From: Burkholderiales bacterium
GTDB taxonomy: Bacteria; Pseudomonadota; Gammaproteobacteria; Burkholderiales; Burkholderiaceae_C
Length of the DNA stretch: 61,134 nucleotides
Direction: 5' to 3'
Assembly: GCA_018971105.1 (NCBI GenBank)
Contig: JAGWVB010000003.1
Coordinates: 1-61,134, forward strand
The notes under the pieces are model-generated. The model searched no databases. It had not been told where the DNA came from and saw only the letters and a program-made list of their open reading frames with translations. The position numbers and the translations under genes are program-made. Shown here one piece after another: positions 1-9,567 of this stretch (positions within the stretch are counted from its first letter, which is position 1; every line of letters starts with the position of its first letter).

Positions 1-39
1 TAGTGACCTTGCCCCTGGAATCCGTATCCCATAGCCGAG

Positions 40-903
40 TCACGAATTGGCACTCTTGGCCTGAGCCGCATGCCAGTTTTGCTCGAACTGCATCGGGCTG
101 ACGTAGGCCAGCGTCGAGTGCAGTCGGGCATGGTTGTACCAGAGCAGCCAGGCGATGGCCTCGTCCTTGGCCTGGCGCCTCGTGGCGAATCGCTGGCCGT
201 GCAACCGTTCCACCTTCAGCGACCCAAACAGCGTCTCACTGCAGGCGTTGTCCCAGCAGTTCCCGCGCCTGCTCATCGAGGCCGCTATGCCGTACTCCTT
301 CAGCACGGCCCTGTAGTCGTCGCTGGCGTATTGGCTGCCTCGGTCGCTGTGGAAGATCAACCCGGACTGCTTGCTCGGGTGGCGCTTGAACCAGGCCATG
401 CGCAGGGCATCGATGACGATGTCGCGCGTCATGTCCTGCCGCAGCGACCAACCCACCACCTGTCGGCTGAACAGGTCGATGACCACCGCCAGGAACAACC
501 AGCCCTCGTCGGTCGCGATGTAGGTGATGTCGCCGGCCCAGACCCTGTCGGGCTCGGCCACGGTGAACTGCCTGTCCAGCAGGTTGGGCGCAATCGGCAG
601 GTTGTGCTTGCTGTCCGTGGTGACCTTGAAGCGGCGCTTGCCCTTGGCCCGGATGCCATGCTGCTGCATGAGCTTCTGGACCCGATCCTTGCCCACCCGG
701 ATGCCTCTGGCCAGCAGTTCCTTCCACGTCCTCGGCCAGCCGTAGCCGCCGTGCGTTTCTCCGTGGATGGCCTTGATGTGAACCAGCAGCGCGTCGTCGC
801 TGAGGTGGCGTCGCTGGGCAGGGCTGGCCATGCGCACGAAGTGCTCGTGGTAGCCCGCCACGCTCGCCTCGAGCACCCGGCACTGCACCGAGATCGGCCA
901 CAC
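40..903 (-). CDS. IS3 family transposase OrfB (DDE catalytic part)
   Basis: This is the integrase-like half of an IS3 transposase, about 287 aa from the first ATG. The DDE triad is visible: Asp125 in WAGDITYI, Asp187 in FHSDRGSQY and Glu223 in NACSETLFGS, 35 residues apart, the classic DD(35)E spacing. An HTH_21-like segment precedes the core (about residues 35-85). The same reading frame stays open upstream of the ATG toward orfA, so the working product is probably the OrfAB fusion made by -1 ribosomal frameshifting. A candidate slip site is the run of four A followed by G (minus strand) near 965-970. The frame looks intact, so the element may still be active. Confidence 0.9.
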   Translation of the reverse strand: MWPISVQCRVLEASVAGYHEHFVRMASPAQRRHLSDDALLVHIKAIHGETHGGYGWPRTWKELLARGIRVGKDRVQKLMQQHGIRAKGKRRFKVTTDSKHNLPIAPNLLDRQFTVAEPDRVWAGDITYIATDEGWLFLAVVIDLFSRQVVGWSLRQDMTRDIVIDALRMAWFKRHPSKQSGLIFHSDRGSQYASDDYRAVLKEYGIAASMSRRGNCWDNACSETLFGSLKVERLHGQRFATRRQAKDEAIAWLLWYNHARLHSTLAYVSPMQFEQNWHAAQAKSANS

Positions 904-932
904 CTGCCGGTGCCGGTTGATGAAGGCGTACT

Positions 933-1238
933 TCAGCTCTGCGCTTTCGCGAAGTACGCCGTCGCTTTTCCCAGGATGTCGCGCTCCATCTTGACGCGCG
1001 CCAGCTCCGCCCGCAGTCGAGCGATCTCCATCTGCTCGGCGCTCACGGGCTTGCTGTCAGCGCCCTTGAGCTTGCCCTGCCGATCGGCCTTGACCCAGTT
1101 GAAAAGCGTCTGGTCGACCACGCCCAACGTGCGCGCCACCGCCGCGATGCTCTGGCCACCGGCCACCAACCGCACGGCCTCCTGCTTGAACTCGAGCGTG
1201 TAGCGCGCCCTCGTCGATGTCGTCTTTGCCTTCGTCAT
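933..1238 (-). CDS. IS3 family transposase OrfA (helix-turn-helix)
   Basis: This 101-aa protein is the DNA-binding half of the IS3 transposase. An HTH_8-type domain covers about residues 10-55 (YTLEFKQEAVRLV and then QSIAAVARTLGV), followed by a leucine-zipper-like coiled coil (EIARLRAELARVKMERDILG) that is typical of OrfA and mediates multimerisation. The start at 1238 is chosen because AGGAG lies 7 nt upstream; a longer in-frame start at 1274 would lie in the terminal region of the element. It ends about 30 nt before the first ATG of orfB, in a different frame, as usual for the family. Confidence 0.88.
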   Translation of the reverse strand: MTKAKTTSTRARYTLEFKQEAVRLVAGGQSIAAVARTLGVVDQTLFNWVKADRQGKLKGADSKPVSAEQMEIARLRAELARVKMERDILGKATAYFAKAQS

Positions 1239-1298
1239 TTCCGTTCTCCTTGCTTGCATTGAACCACTCAGCAAGGGATACGTTTTTCGGGGGCAAGG

Positions 1299-1916
1299 TC
1301 AGTCGATGCCCGTGAATATCAACTCGCCGAGGCCGCCGCCGCCGATCAGGAAGGCCAGCGGTGCGGTTCCCACGGTGATCGCCAGCGCCGTCCGCACGCC
1401 GGCGAATATGACGTACGTCGCATTGGGCAACTCGACTCTCCAGAGTATCTGCAGGGGCGTCATTCCCATGCCCGTGGCCGCCTCGATCAGAGGACGCGGC
1501 ACGGCACGCAGGCCCTCGTAGGTGTTGAGTGCGATCGGCAGCAGCGTGGCCACCCAAAGGCCGAAGATCGCTGGCGCCGCGCCGATGCCCAGGGCGCTCA
1601 TGGCCAGGGCCAGGAGGGCCAGTTTAGGAATGGCCTGGCCGACATTGAGCACCTGCATCAGCACCGCCGCCCCACGACGTTGCGAGGGCCGGCTGAGGTA
1701 GACGCCCGCCGGCACCGCGACGACGATCGCCAGGACGGCGGCGATCGCGACCATCGACATCATCTGGACGGACTGGTGAATCACGTCGCCGCGGTACTGG
1801 TCGCAACCCGCGAACCAGCCCTCCGCTCGGGCCGCCGTGGAGGTCATCGCCAGCACCAGGGCGATCAGCATGCCTGCAAGCGGCGTCGCGCCGCGCGGGT
1901 GTCGGAAGACGTTCAT
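1299..1916 (-). pseudogene. Osmoprotectant-type ABC transporter permease, 3'-truncated by the IS
   Basis: This is an inner-membrane permease of the OpuBB/OpuBD (glycine betaine/carnitine/choline) type. It has an N-terminal membrane anchor ending in ARA, then BPD_transp_1 segments; the EAA-like loop is GMGMTPLQILWRVELPNA. It runs normally through GGGGLGELIFTGID and then hits a TGA that is the first codon of the IS terminal repeat. Family members continue for roughly 30-50 more residues with at least one more membrane segment, so the protein is probably non-functional. It starts in an ATGA overlap with the ATPase gene upstream, as third gene of the operon. The missing 3' part and any substrate-binding-protein gene are not in the window. 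Confidence 0.85.
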
Positions 1917-3037
1917 GCGACCCCCGTGTGCGGCAATCGCAGCAATTCGATGATGGACTTCTGGCTGACGACCCCGACGTAGCGGCCATCGGCATCGACC
2001 GTGGGCAGCCAGGATGAGTCGATGGCGAACATGGCCGAAACCACCGATCGCAGATCGTCATCGAGCCGGGCAACTCCGGGGACCGGATGGGCATGCGCCA
2101 GGCTCAGCGTCCCGTCGATCTCGTGCAGCTGTGCCGCGGTCAGGTAGCCCTGCGGTCTGTTGGCCGCATCGACGAACACGACGCGCCCACTGCCGCCGCG
2201 TGCCACGATGGTCCGGACCTCGGCGCTGCTGTCCCCGGCGCGTGCCACGCATTCGGCATCCGAAATGGCGTCCTTCGCTCGAACCAGACGCAGCCGCTTG
2301 AGCGCACGGTCCGTGCCGACGAAACCGGCGACGAAAGGCGTTGCGGGGCGCGCGAGGATGTTGTCTGGCGAGTCGAACTGCTCGAGCTTGCCCGCGCGGA
2401 AGATGGCGACCCGGTCGGCCATCTTCACCGCCTCGTCGATGTCGTGGCTGACGAAGATGATGGTCTTCCGGACCTTCTGCTGGATGCGCAGGAATTCGTC
2501 CTGAATCATCTCCCGATTGATCGGATCGATGGCGCCGAAGGGCTCGTCCATGAGCATCAGGGGCGGGTCGGTCGCGAGCGCCCGGGCGACGCCCACGCGC
2601 TGCGCCTGCCCGCCCGAAAGATCCTTCGGATAGCGGGTGAGGTAGACGGCGGGGTCGAGCGCCACGATCTCGAGCAGTTCCGCCGCCCGCCGGCGCGCCT
2701 TGGCCTTGTCCCACCCCAGCAGTCGAGGGACGACGCAGATGTTCTCTTCCACCGTCATGTTCGGAAAGAGACCGATCTGCTGGATCACGTAGCCGATACT
2801 GCGGCGCAATTCAACGACGTCGATGCCATCGGTGTCGCGGCCTTCGAGCAGTATCTTGCCCGAGGTATGCTGTACCAGCCGGTTGATCATCTTGAGCGTC
2901 GTCGTCTTGCCACATCCCGACGGCCCGAGCAGAACGCAGATCTCGCCGGCGCCGACCTTCATGTCGATTCCGTCGACCACAGGCGCAGCGGCGCCCGGAT
3001 ATCGCTTCGTGACGTTCGAAAGCTCGATCATGGTCAT
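1913..3037 (-). CDS. Osmoprotectant ABC transporter ATP-binding protein (OpuCA/ProV-like)
   Basis: This 374-aa ATPase energises import of a quaternary amine or similar compatible solute. Walker A is GPSGCGKTT (about residue 38), the signature is LSGGQAQRVGVARA, Walker B is LMLMDEPFGAID and the switch is VSHDIDEA. After the ABC domain (about 1-240) come CBS-like repeats, including DSSWLPTVDADGRYVGVVSQ near the C-terminus; CBS repeats are typical of OpuA/OpuC ATPases and sense ionic strength. The ATG at 3037 overlaps the stop of the upstream permease (ATGA); a second ATG lies at 3031. It also overlaps the start of the truncated downstream permease, so the three genes are translationally coupled. 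Because that permease is interrupted, the transporter may be dead. Confidence 0.9.
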   Translation of the reverse strand: MTMIELSNVTKRYPGAAAPVVDGIDMKVGAGEICVLLGPSGCGKTTTLKMINRLVQHTSGKILLEGRDTDGIDVVELRRSIGYVIQQIGLFPNMTVEENICVVPRLLGWDKAKARRRAAELLEIVALDPAVYLTRYPKDLSGGQAQRVGVARALATDPPLMLMDEPFGAIDPINREMIQDEFLRIQQKVRKTIIFVSHDIDEAVKMADRVAIFRAGKLEQFDSPDNILARPATPFVAGFVGTDRALKRLRLVRAKDAISDAECVARAGDSSAEVRTIVARGGSGRVVFVDAANRPQGYLTAAQLHEIDGTLSLAHAHPVPGVARLDDDLRSVVSAMFAIDSSWLPTVDADGRYVGVVSQKSIIELLRLPHTGVA

Positions 3038-3759
3038 TGCACCTGTTGGGACCGAAGGCCAAGATCCGTCGGCGTGCCGAGCCGCTGGGCCAATCGGGCC
3101 AGCCAGGATGGACCGCGCAGTCCCTTGGGCGTCAGCAGCCATTGCAGCCAGCCCAATCCGAAGTCGGCCGCTATCGCCAGGATGCTGATGAGCAAGGCGC
3201 CCGCGATCAGCTGACGCGGGTCCGACTGGGAGATGCCGCGGCTGATCAGCTTGCCCAGACCTCCAGCGCCGATGTAGGCCGCGATCGCTGCGATGCCGAC
3301 GTTGATGACGACCGCCATGCGCACACCGGCCATGATGATCGGCAGGGCGATCGGGATCTCCACCTTGCGCAAGCGCTCGCCCGTCTTCATTCCCATCCCC
3401 CGGGCGGCCTCTCGCAATGCCGGGTCGATATTGGTGATTGCGGCGTACGTGTTGCGTACGATCGGCAACTGGGAATAAAAGAACAATGCAATGACCGTCG
3501 GCAGGAATCCGATCCCCTGGCCGATGATCGAAAGCACAGGGATCATGAAGCCGAACAGCGCCACGGACGGAATCGTCACGATGATCGAGGCGATGTACAG
3601 GACGATTTTCGCCGCTCGCTCGTTCGTACTGATGGCAATTCCGATCGGCACGCCGGTAAGAATGGCGAATCCGACGCCGACACCGACGATCTCTATGTGC
3701 TCGACCGTCATCCTGGCGATGCTGGCCAGGTTCTGCCAGATGAATGCAATAGTTTCCAC
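3034..3759 (-). CDS. Osmoprotectant ABC transporter permease (first permease of operon)
   Basis: This inner-membrane permease of the OpuBB/OpuBD family has about 241 aa and five or six hydrophobic segments. The EAA loop is AARGMGMKTGERLRKVEIP and the end has the typical AAYIGAGGLGKLISRGI. I chose the GTG at 3759 because AGGAGAC lies 5 nt upstream and the protein then begins with VETIAFIWQNLASIA, as relatives do; the longest open frame (to 3858) adds an unlikely hydrophilic leader. It is followed by the ATPase with a 4-nt overlap. The two permeases of this operon probably formed the heteromeric channel before the second was cut by the IS. Confidence 0.86.
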   Translation of the reverse strand: METIAFIWQNLASIARMTVEHIEIVGVGVGFAILTGVPIGIAISTNERAAKIVLYIASIIVTIPSVALFGFMIPVLSIIGQGIGFLPTVIALFFYSQLPIVRNTYAAITNIDPALREAARGMGMKTGERLRKVEIPIALPIIMAGVRMAVVINVGIAAIAAYIGAGGLGKLISRGISQSDPRQLIAGALLISILAIAADFGLGWLQWLLTPKGLRGPSWLARLAQRLGTPTDLGLRSQQVQ

Positions 3760-4009
3760 AATGTCTCCTGGACTCTGGAAAGGTCCTGTTTTGAAGTCTT
3801 CTGCTCTGTTCACAGCATAGGCGCAGGACCCAGGATCCTTGTAGCACGGGGCCGACATCGTTTGTCACAGAAACGACACGCCGCTCAGGTGACCGAGTTT
3901 TCTTCTTTTAAATCAATGATCTATCTCCCCGATCTTGATGTTGAAAGCGGCATCTCGGGTGCCGCCGGGGAGGCAGCGGTGGCGGCCGGCAGGACAGCCA
4001 CCGCAACGA

Positions 4010-4990
4010 TCAAAAGCCGTGCGACATGCCCACGCCGTAAGTATTGGCGCTGTTCGCGACATATTGCTTGTGCGCGAAGTCGGCATAGAACGCGGTGCGC
4101 TTGGACAGCGCGTACGACACCCCGACGCTGGTCACCTGCTCCTTGCGTATGCCGTCGACGTTCGCCTTGCCCCAGCCGGCGAGCAGGGTGGTGGCGCCGA
4201 TCGAATAGCGCGCGCCCAGTGTGGTGGTCTTTGCAGTCGATGCGCCAGCCTTGCTGACGTCGTAGACGCCCATCAGCGTCAGGCCGGCAAAGGTACCTTT
4301 CAGGGCGTATTCGCTGTCGGTGTTGCCGACGCTGTTCCTTTCGTTCGCATACAAGGCCTGAAACAGCTCGCCGGCATAGGCGATGGAACCACCCAGCGGG
4401 GTGTTGGTGTCGCCCGCGACCTTCTCCGGCGAACCGCTGAGGTGGAATGTGAAGCCGTTGAAAGTCGGCGAATCGTAGAAGATGCCGTTGTTCAGTCGCC
4501 CATAGTCCGGCTTCCCGCTGTTGGCATGCGGGTCGGACGGGAAGTTCCAGTGCCACAGATCCCAGCCCGGCGAGGTGAGTCGGTCGAAGTAGTTCCAGGC
4601 GTCGAAGGCCCAGTCGCTGCCATACATGGCGTCTAGCGCCCTTCCCATGCGCAGCGTGCCGAAGCCGCCTTTCAAGCCGACGGTCGATTCGGCATGGAAG
4701 AACGGTTTGGTCGCGACGACTTCGGATTGACCGGTATTGAGGTCAAAGCGAGTGCTCAGCTTGAAAGTCGCGCTCAATCCGCCCCCCAGGTCCTCGGCGC
4801 CGCTGAAGGCGAGGTTGCTGCGTTTGATGGTCCCGACGATCCATTGATCGGTCGTGCTTCGAAACACGCCGATGTCAAGATAGCCGCTGACGGTGACGTT
4901 CGACTGCGCCCATGCGGGCGTGCCGACGCAGACCGCGAGGGTGATTCCCAGAGCCGCTTGCGAGCGAATCCGACCTTGGATATTCATCAT
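4010..4990 (-). CDS. General porin, Gram-negative beta-proteobacterial type
   Basis: This outer-membrane trimeric porin (Porin_4/OmpC-like family) has 326 aa, slightly short for the family. The signal peptide ends near residue 28 (VCVGTPAWA followed by QSNVTVSGYLDIGV), and the mature N-terminus is the usual first beta strand. Family landmarks include LAFSGAEDLGGGLSATFKL and a C-terminal phenylalanine (GVGMSHGF) needed for outer-membrane assembly. Two ATG codons stand in tandem at 4990 and 4987; AGGAG lies only 2 nt from the first and 5 nt from the second, so 4987 may be the true start. It is followed by no obvious operon partner; the LysR gene upstream reads in the same direction. Confidence 0.88.
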   Translation of the reverse strand: MMNIQGRIRSQAALGITLAVCVGTPAWAQSNVTVSGYLDIGVFRSTTDQWIVGTIKRSNLAFSGAEDLGGGLSATFKLSTRFDLNTGQSEVVATKPFFHAESTVGLKGGFGTLRMGRALDAMYGSDWAFDAWNYFDRLTSPGWDLWHWNFPSDPHANSGKPDYGRLNNGIFYDSPTFNGFTFHLSGSPEKVAGDTNTPLGGSIAYAGELFQALYANERNSVGNTDSEYALKGTFAGLTLMGVYDVSKAGASTAKTTTLGARYSIGATTLLAGWGKANVDGIRKEQVTSVGVSYALSKRTAFYADFAHKQYVANSANTYGVGMSHGF

Positions 4991-5609
4991 GTCTCCTGAT
5001 TATTGGCGAAGCCCGTGACTCGCGCATGCACGGTTCTCGACCGCGCCACGCATCCGTCAGCAAGTTCGAAACGGGGAATGCAGGTGTCGATCGAGGTTCG
5101 AGGCTGGGTGTCGCCCTGCGCGCAGCGAATGAAGCCTATTCAAGGCTGCAATCGCCCCTCCTCTATCGGCTGCGGACTCCGTTTCGGTGCGCTGTACGAT
5201 GTACGAAGCATAGGCCCCGCCCCGGCGAACGAATTAGCACAGTCACGACATCCTCTGTCATGGAAACGGCATGTCGCGATCGTGATATGCCGATCGCATC
5301 CGTTCCTCGCGTCCCGGGTGCATGGAATTTCGCGGCATTTTTTGCTCTCGATGGCGGTTCCCGCTAAGCAGGAATTCGGCTTCCTGCCTGGGCGGCGAAC
5401 GGGAACTCGGAGCACTGCCCGGATCGACGATGTCCATCGTCGAGTCCAACCTTTTGAATAGTCGACCGGCGATACAGGCGCGTAAGGGTCCTTTTTCGGT
5501 CGGCGTCAATACCTCGTTTGATATTTTTATTGCCAGATTCATCGGGACCAGCAATCCCCGCAGCCGTGGCAGCACGCCCCGTTCGCAGCGTCGGACCCCC
5601 CGCCGAGAC
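4991..5609. other. Intergenic region between LysR gene and porin (619 bp)
   Basis: I see no convincing gene here; the open frames have poor codon use and no family resemblance. It should contain the porin promoter. The clearest structure is an inverted repeat at 5267-5292 with arms CGGCAT and ATGCCG around a 14-bp spacer. AT-rich sequence near 5508-5530 is the lowest-GC stretch locally and may mark the end of the LysR transcript. Confidence 0.5.
5267..5292. promoter_or_regulatory. Inverted repeat upstream of porin, possible operator
   Basis: Perfect 6-bp arms CGGCAT and ATGCCG are separated by 14 bp, about 280 bp upstream of the porin start. The arrangement could suit a dimeric regulator such as the neighbouring LysR protein, but short arms with a long spacer arise by chance fairly often at this GC content. 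Confidence 0.25.
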
Positions 5610-6629
5610 TCAGCCTCCAGCGCCCGTCCGACCGCGCGTAGCCGGTGCCCTGTACGCACGAGTCCCCGTCGGGATGGCCTCCCGCAAAGCCGAGGCCAGA
5701 TGTCTCAGTACCGCGCCGGGGGGCCTGCCCGCCCGCACGGTATAGCCGACGGTGCCGAAGATGCCAATGCTGCCCAGCGGCAGGACGGCCACCAAGTTCG
5801 CGGTGAGAAATGGCTCGATGGCCGAAAGGGGCATCAGCCCGACCATCGGGCGCCGCGTCAGCAGGCCGACATTCGTAAGAATCGATACCGAGTGCACGAT
5901 GCGCCGCGGCAGCGCGAGTCCCTCCTTTTCGAACATCGCACAGGCCGTGCCGTAGGCGACCGAATCGGGCGTCGGCAGGATCCATTCCAGTTCGTGCAGG
6001 TCCTTCAGCGCGAGCTGGCGCCGGCGCCGAATGGGATGGTTGTGGGCAACGACCGCGCACAGTTCCTCGTCATAGAGCTTCACGTGCGTAAGCCGGGAGT
6101 CCTCGTCGCGTCGCGGGCTCGGACTCCGGTCGATCGGCAGGAAGCCGACGACCACGTCCAGATCGCCGCGCGCCAGGGCGGGGAACAAGGAGGCGTTCGT
6201 CCCGACGCGGATATCGACGATGACGTCCGGCGCCGCTTCGAGCAGCCGCGTGATCGCCGCCGGCAGCAGCGTCGTCGATGCGGTCAGCAGCGTGCCCACG
6301 ATCACCTGTCCCGAGGCCCCGGTATGCCACGCGTTGAGCCCGTCGGCGAGGTGCCGCAGTTCGGCGAGCATCGACTTGGCGTACGGCTCGAACTCGCGAC
6401 CGAAGTCGGTCAGCGCCACCCCCCGCTTGCCGCGCACGAACAACGCCGCTGCGAGATGGCGCTCGAGTTCGTGTATCACCTTGCTGACTGCCGGCTGGGT
6501 CATCGCCAGATCGCGCGACGCGGCAAGGATCGAACCGGCCTCGACGACCTTCTCGAAAACGGCCAGTTGCTGCAGCTTGAGCACCCGCGTGAGCGTGAGC
6601 CTGCTGTGCGGACGCACGATGTTGTTCAT
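5610..6629 (-). CDS. LysR family transcriptional regulator (GbpR/CbbR-like)
   Basis: This 339-aa protein has an N-terminal winged HTH (about residues 16-75, containing LQQLAVFEKVVEAGSILAA and AMTQPAVSKVIHELER) and a LysR substrate-binding domain (about 105-305). The GTLLTAS...LLPAAITRLL start and the DLDVVVGFLPID loop resemble GbpR/PcaQ-like regulators of sugar and aromatic catabolism. The C-terminal 25 residues are Arg/Thr/Ala rich and look like an extension beyond the fold. It reads in the same direction as the porin gene about 620 bp downstream and opposite to nothing nearby, so its target cannot be told from divergence. Confidence 0.87.
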   Translation of the reverse strand: MNNIVRPHSRLTLTRVLKLQQLAVFEKVVEAGSILAASRDLAMTQPAVSKVIHELERHLAAALFVRGKRGVALTDFGREFEPYAKSMLAELRHLADGLNAWHTGASGQVIVGTLLTASTTLLPAAITRLLEAAPDVIVDIRVGTNASLFPALARGDLDVVVGFLPIDRSPSPRRDEDSRLTHVKLYDEELCAVVAHNHPIRRRRQLALKDLHELEWILPTPDSVAYGTACAMFEKEGLALPRRIVHSVSILTNVGLLTRRPMVGLMPLSAIEPFLTANLVAVLPLGSIGIFGTVGYTVRAGRPPGAVLRHLASALREAIPTGTRAYRAPATRGRTGAGG

Positions 6630-6685
6630 TGTTATTCCATCGCCGCTGAGGGACCGTTGGTATCGGATTCGCGCATCCCAGCTTC

Positions 6686-6835
6686 CTATCGGGCTTGCGA
6701 CCGCGACTCGAACCTATCACGTGTGTCGTCCTCGTCCAGTTGCCCGAAAGCATAGGAGGACTCGAGCCAGAGCGCGTTGACGATGCCGAAGCCCAGGGCC
6801 AGCCCCAGGCCGAGGATCCAGGTGAAGTACCACAT
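6686..6835 (-). CDS. cydX: Cytochrome bd oxidase small subunit CydX
   Basis: This 49-aa single-span membrane protein is the small accessory subunit that stabilises the haems of the bd-type quinol oxidase. The hallmark start MWYFTWILGLGLA and the motif FGIVNALWLE are both present; the hydrophilic tail (QLDEDD onward) follows. I chose the ATG at 6835 over a longer in-frame start at 6874 because the MWYFTW start is invariant in the family and a G-rich ribosome site (GGGGA) lies upstream. It lies 13 nt after cydB on the same strand, the usual order cydA-cydB-cydX. Confidence 0.93.
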   Translation of the reverse strand: MWYFTWILGLGLALGFGIVNALWLESSYAFGQLDEDDTRDRFESRSQAR

Positions 6836-6848
6836 CTGCCGGTCCCCT

Positions 6849-7988
6849 TCAGTACAGCTTCGAGCCCTGGCCACGGATCTGCTGCACGGTGATCGGCCCG
6901 CGCAGAACGCGATAGACCCATCCCGTGTACAGCACGATCAGCGGCACGAAGAAGGCCGCGGCGATCAACATGATCTGCAGCGTCTTCGGGCTCGAGCTCG
7001 CATTCCACACCGTCAGGTTGCTGGCCGGATCGATCGACGAAGCCAGCAGCACCGGGAACAGGCTCGCAGCCGCTGCGGCCAGCGTCGTCAGTACCGTGAG
7101 CGCGCTGGCGCCGAAGGCCCAGCGCCAGCGCCCTGCCCGACTCAGCAGCGCCGTCGCCACGGCCGCCATCAAGCCCAGCAAGGGCAAGGCGAGCAAGGCC
7201 GGCAGCCGGCTGTAATTGCCGGCCCAGCCGCCGGCGACCGATTGCGGCGGCGGCGGCGCGTTCGCCGCGGGAGCCTGCAGCAGCGGCAAGCCACCGAAAT
7301 CCGGCCCCGGCAGACTCGTGCCGAGCCAGAGCACGCAGCCGCAGAACAGCAATGCGAACAGCAGCGCGGCGGCCGTGGTCCAGCGGGCGATGGCACGCGC
7401 GAACGGTGCCTCGGCGCGCCCCTGCACATAGGCGCCGCCGTGCATCGTGCACAGCACGATCGCGGCGACGGCGACCAGCATCGCGAAGGGATGGAAGAGG
7501 TCGAGGAAGCCGCCGCTGGAAGTGGCGCGGAATTCGGCGTCGAGCCGGAACGGCAGGCCGATGAACAGATTGCCCAGCAGCAGGCCCAGCACCAGCGTCG
7601 GCACGAGGCCGCCGGCGAACAAGGCCCAGTCCCAGGTGGCGCGCCAGCGTGGGTCGGGCAGCTTGCTGCGGTAGTCGAAGCCGACCGGCCTGGCGAACAA
7701 CGCGAACAGCGCCAGCATCATCGCGCCGTAGAGGCTCGAGAAGCTCACCGCATAGACGAGCGGCCAGGCGGCGAAGGTCGCGCCGGCGGCAGTGACCAGC
7801 CAAGTCTGATTGCCCTCCCAGGTGGCGCCCACGGCGTTGAGCACGACACGGCGCTGCTCGTCGGTCTTGCCGACCCAGGGCAGGAGCATGAGCGCGCCGA
7901 GGTCGAAGCCGTCGGTGAGCACGAAGCCCACGATCAGCACGACGATCAGCAGCCACCAGATCAGGCGCAGCGTATCGGGTTCAAGCAT
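6849..7988 (-). CDS. cydB: Cytochrome bd ubiquinol oxidase subunit II
   Basis: This 379-aa integral membrane subunit has about eight or nine transmembrane helices and pairs with CydA. Family landmarks are [20 protein letters not shown] near the N-terminus, [27 protein letters not shown] and the C-terminal [13 protein letters not shown]. Length matches the family. The start overlaps the end of cydA by 8 nt, indicating translational coupling. With CydA and CydX it forms a high-affinity terminal oxidase that reduces O2 with quinol and resists cyanide and NO. Confidence 0.96.
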   Translation of the reverse strand: MLEPDTLRLIWWLLIVVLIVGFVLTDGFDLGALMLLPWVGKTDEQRRVVLNAVGATWEGNQTWLVTAAGATFAAWPLVYAVSFSSLYGAMMLALFALFARPVGFDYRSKLPDPRWRATWDWALFAGGLVPTLVLGLLLGNLFIGLPFRLDAEFRATSSGGFLDLFHPFAMLVAVAAIVLCTMHGGAYVQGRAEAPFARAIARWTTAAALLFALLFCGCVLWLGTSLPGPDFGGLPLLQAPAANAPPPPQSVAGGWAGNYSRLPALLALPLLGLMAAVATALLSRAGRWRWAFGASALTVLTTLAAAAASLFPVLLASSIDPASNLTVWNASSSPKTLQIMLIAAAFFVPLIVLYTGWVYRVLRGPITVQQIRGQGSKLY

Positions 7989-9567
7989 GTCGGCCTCCCG
8001 CCGTCAGGTTGCTCACCGGTGCTTCGAAGTGGTAGCGGCCCTGACCCAGGCTGCTGGGCCCGAGGCGGGCGTACTTGAACATCAGGTAGAGCTCGACGAC
8101 CAGCAGGAGCGTGTAGAAGCCGATGAAGCCGGCAAGGCTGAAGTACAGATCGCCGGTACCGAGGTTCGACGCGCTGAGGAAGGTCGGCAGCACGCCGCTG
8201 ATGGTCCACGGCTGGCGGCCGTATTCGGCAACGACCCAGCCCAGTTCGATCGCGATCCACGGCAGCGGAATCGACCACAGAGCGAGCTTCAACAGCCAGC
8301 GCTGCGGTGCGACGTTGCGCCGCGCCATGAAATAGAAGGCGCAAGCGAAGATGAAAAGGAACCACAGGCCCAGGCTGACCATCACCCGGAAGGCCCAGAA
8401 CAGCGGCGCGACGCGCGGAATGGTGTCGCGCGCGGCCTGTTCGATCTGGGCCTGGCTCGCATCGACGACGGCCGCGGTGTATTTCTTCAACAGCAGCCCG
8501 TAGCCCAGGTCGTCGCCGTGCCGACGCCACGCCGCCATCACGCCCTCGCCGCGGTCCCCGCGCTTCATGGCCTGCAATGCGGCATAGGCCTGCTGGCCGC
8601 TGCGGATGCGCGCCTCGGCCTCGTTGCGCAGCTGCCGGATGCCGGCCACCGGCGTGTCGATCGAGCGCGTGGCGATCAGGCCGAGCAGCCAGGGCACGTG
8701 GATCGCGTAGTCGGAGGACTCGGTGGCTTCGTTCGGGATGCCGAACAGCATGAACGACGCCGGCGCCGGCTGCGTCTCCCATTCCGCCTCGATGGCGGCG
8801 ATCTTGACCTTCTGGACCTCGCCGGCGTTGTAGCCCGATTCGTCGCCGAGCACGATCACCGACAGCACCGAGGCCAGGCCGAAGGCCGCGGCGATCGCGA
8901 ACGAGCGGATCGCAAAGCCGACGTCGCGGCCCTTGAGCAGGTAGTACGAACTGAGTCCGAGCACGAACATCGACGCGGCCACGTAGCCCGCGGCCACGGT
9001 GTGCACGAACTTGGCCTGCGCCACCGGGTTGAAGATCAGCGCGCCGATGCTCGTCAGCTCCATGCGCAGCGTCTCGGTGTTGAATGCGGCGCCCACCGGG
9101 TTCTGCATCCAGCCGTTGGCGATCAGGATCCAAAGCGCCGAGAGGTTGGAGCCGAGCGCGACGAGGAAGGTCACGACGAGATGCTGCACGCGGCCCAGCC
9201 GGTCCCAGCCGAAGAAGAACAGGCCGACGAAGGTCGACTCCAGGAAGAAGGCCATCATCCCCTCGATCGCCAGCGGCACGCCGAACACGTCGCCGACGTA
9301 ATGCGAGTAATAGGCCCAGTTGGTGCCGAACTGGAATTCGAGCGTGATGCCAGTGGTCACCCCCATCGCGAAATTGATGCCGAACAGCTTGCCCCAGAAC
9401 TGGGTCATGTCCTTGTAGACCGCCTTGCCGGTCATCACGTACAGCGACTCCATGATCACCAGCAGCCATGACAGGCCGAGCGTCAGCGGCACGAACAGGA
9501 AGTGGTACAGGGCCGTGGCGCCGAACTGCAGGCGCGACAGGTTGACGACCTCGAGATCGACGCTCAT
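7981..9567 (-). CDS. cydA: Cytochrome bd ubiquinol oxidase subunit I
   Basis: This 528-aa subunit binds haems b558, b595 and d. The haem ligand region [12 protein letters not shown] is at the N-terminus, [13 protein letters not shown] follows, and the GRQPW motif lies at about 430-440 ([12 protein letters not shown]). Its length and the Q-loop region between the central helices place it with the long Q-loop, E. coli-like class, which agrees with the cydX gene. AGGAG lies 8 nt before the ATG. The start overlaps the cydP stop codon (ATGA), so the oxidase genes are probably co-transcribed with cydP and the upstream NADH dehydrogenase. Confidence 0.97.
   Translation of the reverse strand: MSVDLEVVNLSRLQFGATALYHFLFVPLTLGLSWLLVIMESLYVMTGKAVYKDMTQFWGKLFGINFAMGVTTGITLEFQFGTNWAYYSHYVGDVFGVPLAIEGMMAFFLESTFVGLFFFGWDRLGRVQHLVVTFLVALGSNLSALWILIANGWMQNPVGAAFNTETLRMELTSIGALIFNPVAQAKFVHTVAAGYVAASMFVLGLSSYYLLKGRDVGFAIRSFAIAAAFGLASVLSVIVLGDESGYNAGEVQKVKIAAIEAEWETQPAPASFMLFGIPNEATESSDYAIHVPWLLGLIATRSIDTPVAGIRQLRNEAEARIRSGQQAYAALQAMKRGDRGEGVMAAWRRHGDDLGYGLLLKKYTAAVVDASQAQIEQAARDTIPRVAPLFWAFRVMVSLGLWFLFIFACAFYFMARRNVAPQRWLLKLALWSIPLPWIAIELGWVVAEYGRQPWTISGVLPTFLSASNLGTGDLYFSLAGFIGFYTLLLVVELYLMFKYARLGPSSLGQGRYHFEAPVSNLTAGGRHA

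Larger units (their letters stand above)
4..1301 (-). mobile_element. IS3-family insertion sequence, complete
   Basis: The element is bounded by imperfect terminal inverted repeats: the left end reads TGACCTTGCCCCTGGAATCC and the reverse complement of the right end reads TGACCTTGCCCCCGAAAAAC, both followed by GTATCCC-type sequence. Both ends begin with TGA as in the IS3 group. It carries orfA and orfB on the minus strand. The right end lies inside an ABC permease gene and supplies its stop codon. The three bases left of the element are TAG and the three to the right are GTC, so no target-site duplication is visible; IS3 elements normally make 3-4 bp. That suggests recombination or an IS-driven deletion after insertion, or a change at the left flank. 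Confidence 0.9.

Noticed and set aside
70-1203. Long plus-strand open frame across the IS
   Set aside because: It is antisense to both transposase genes and arises from high GC codon bias; no family resemblance.
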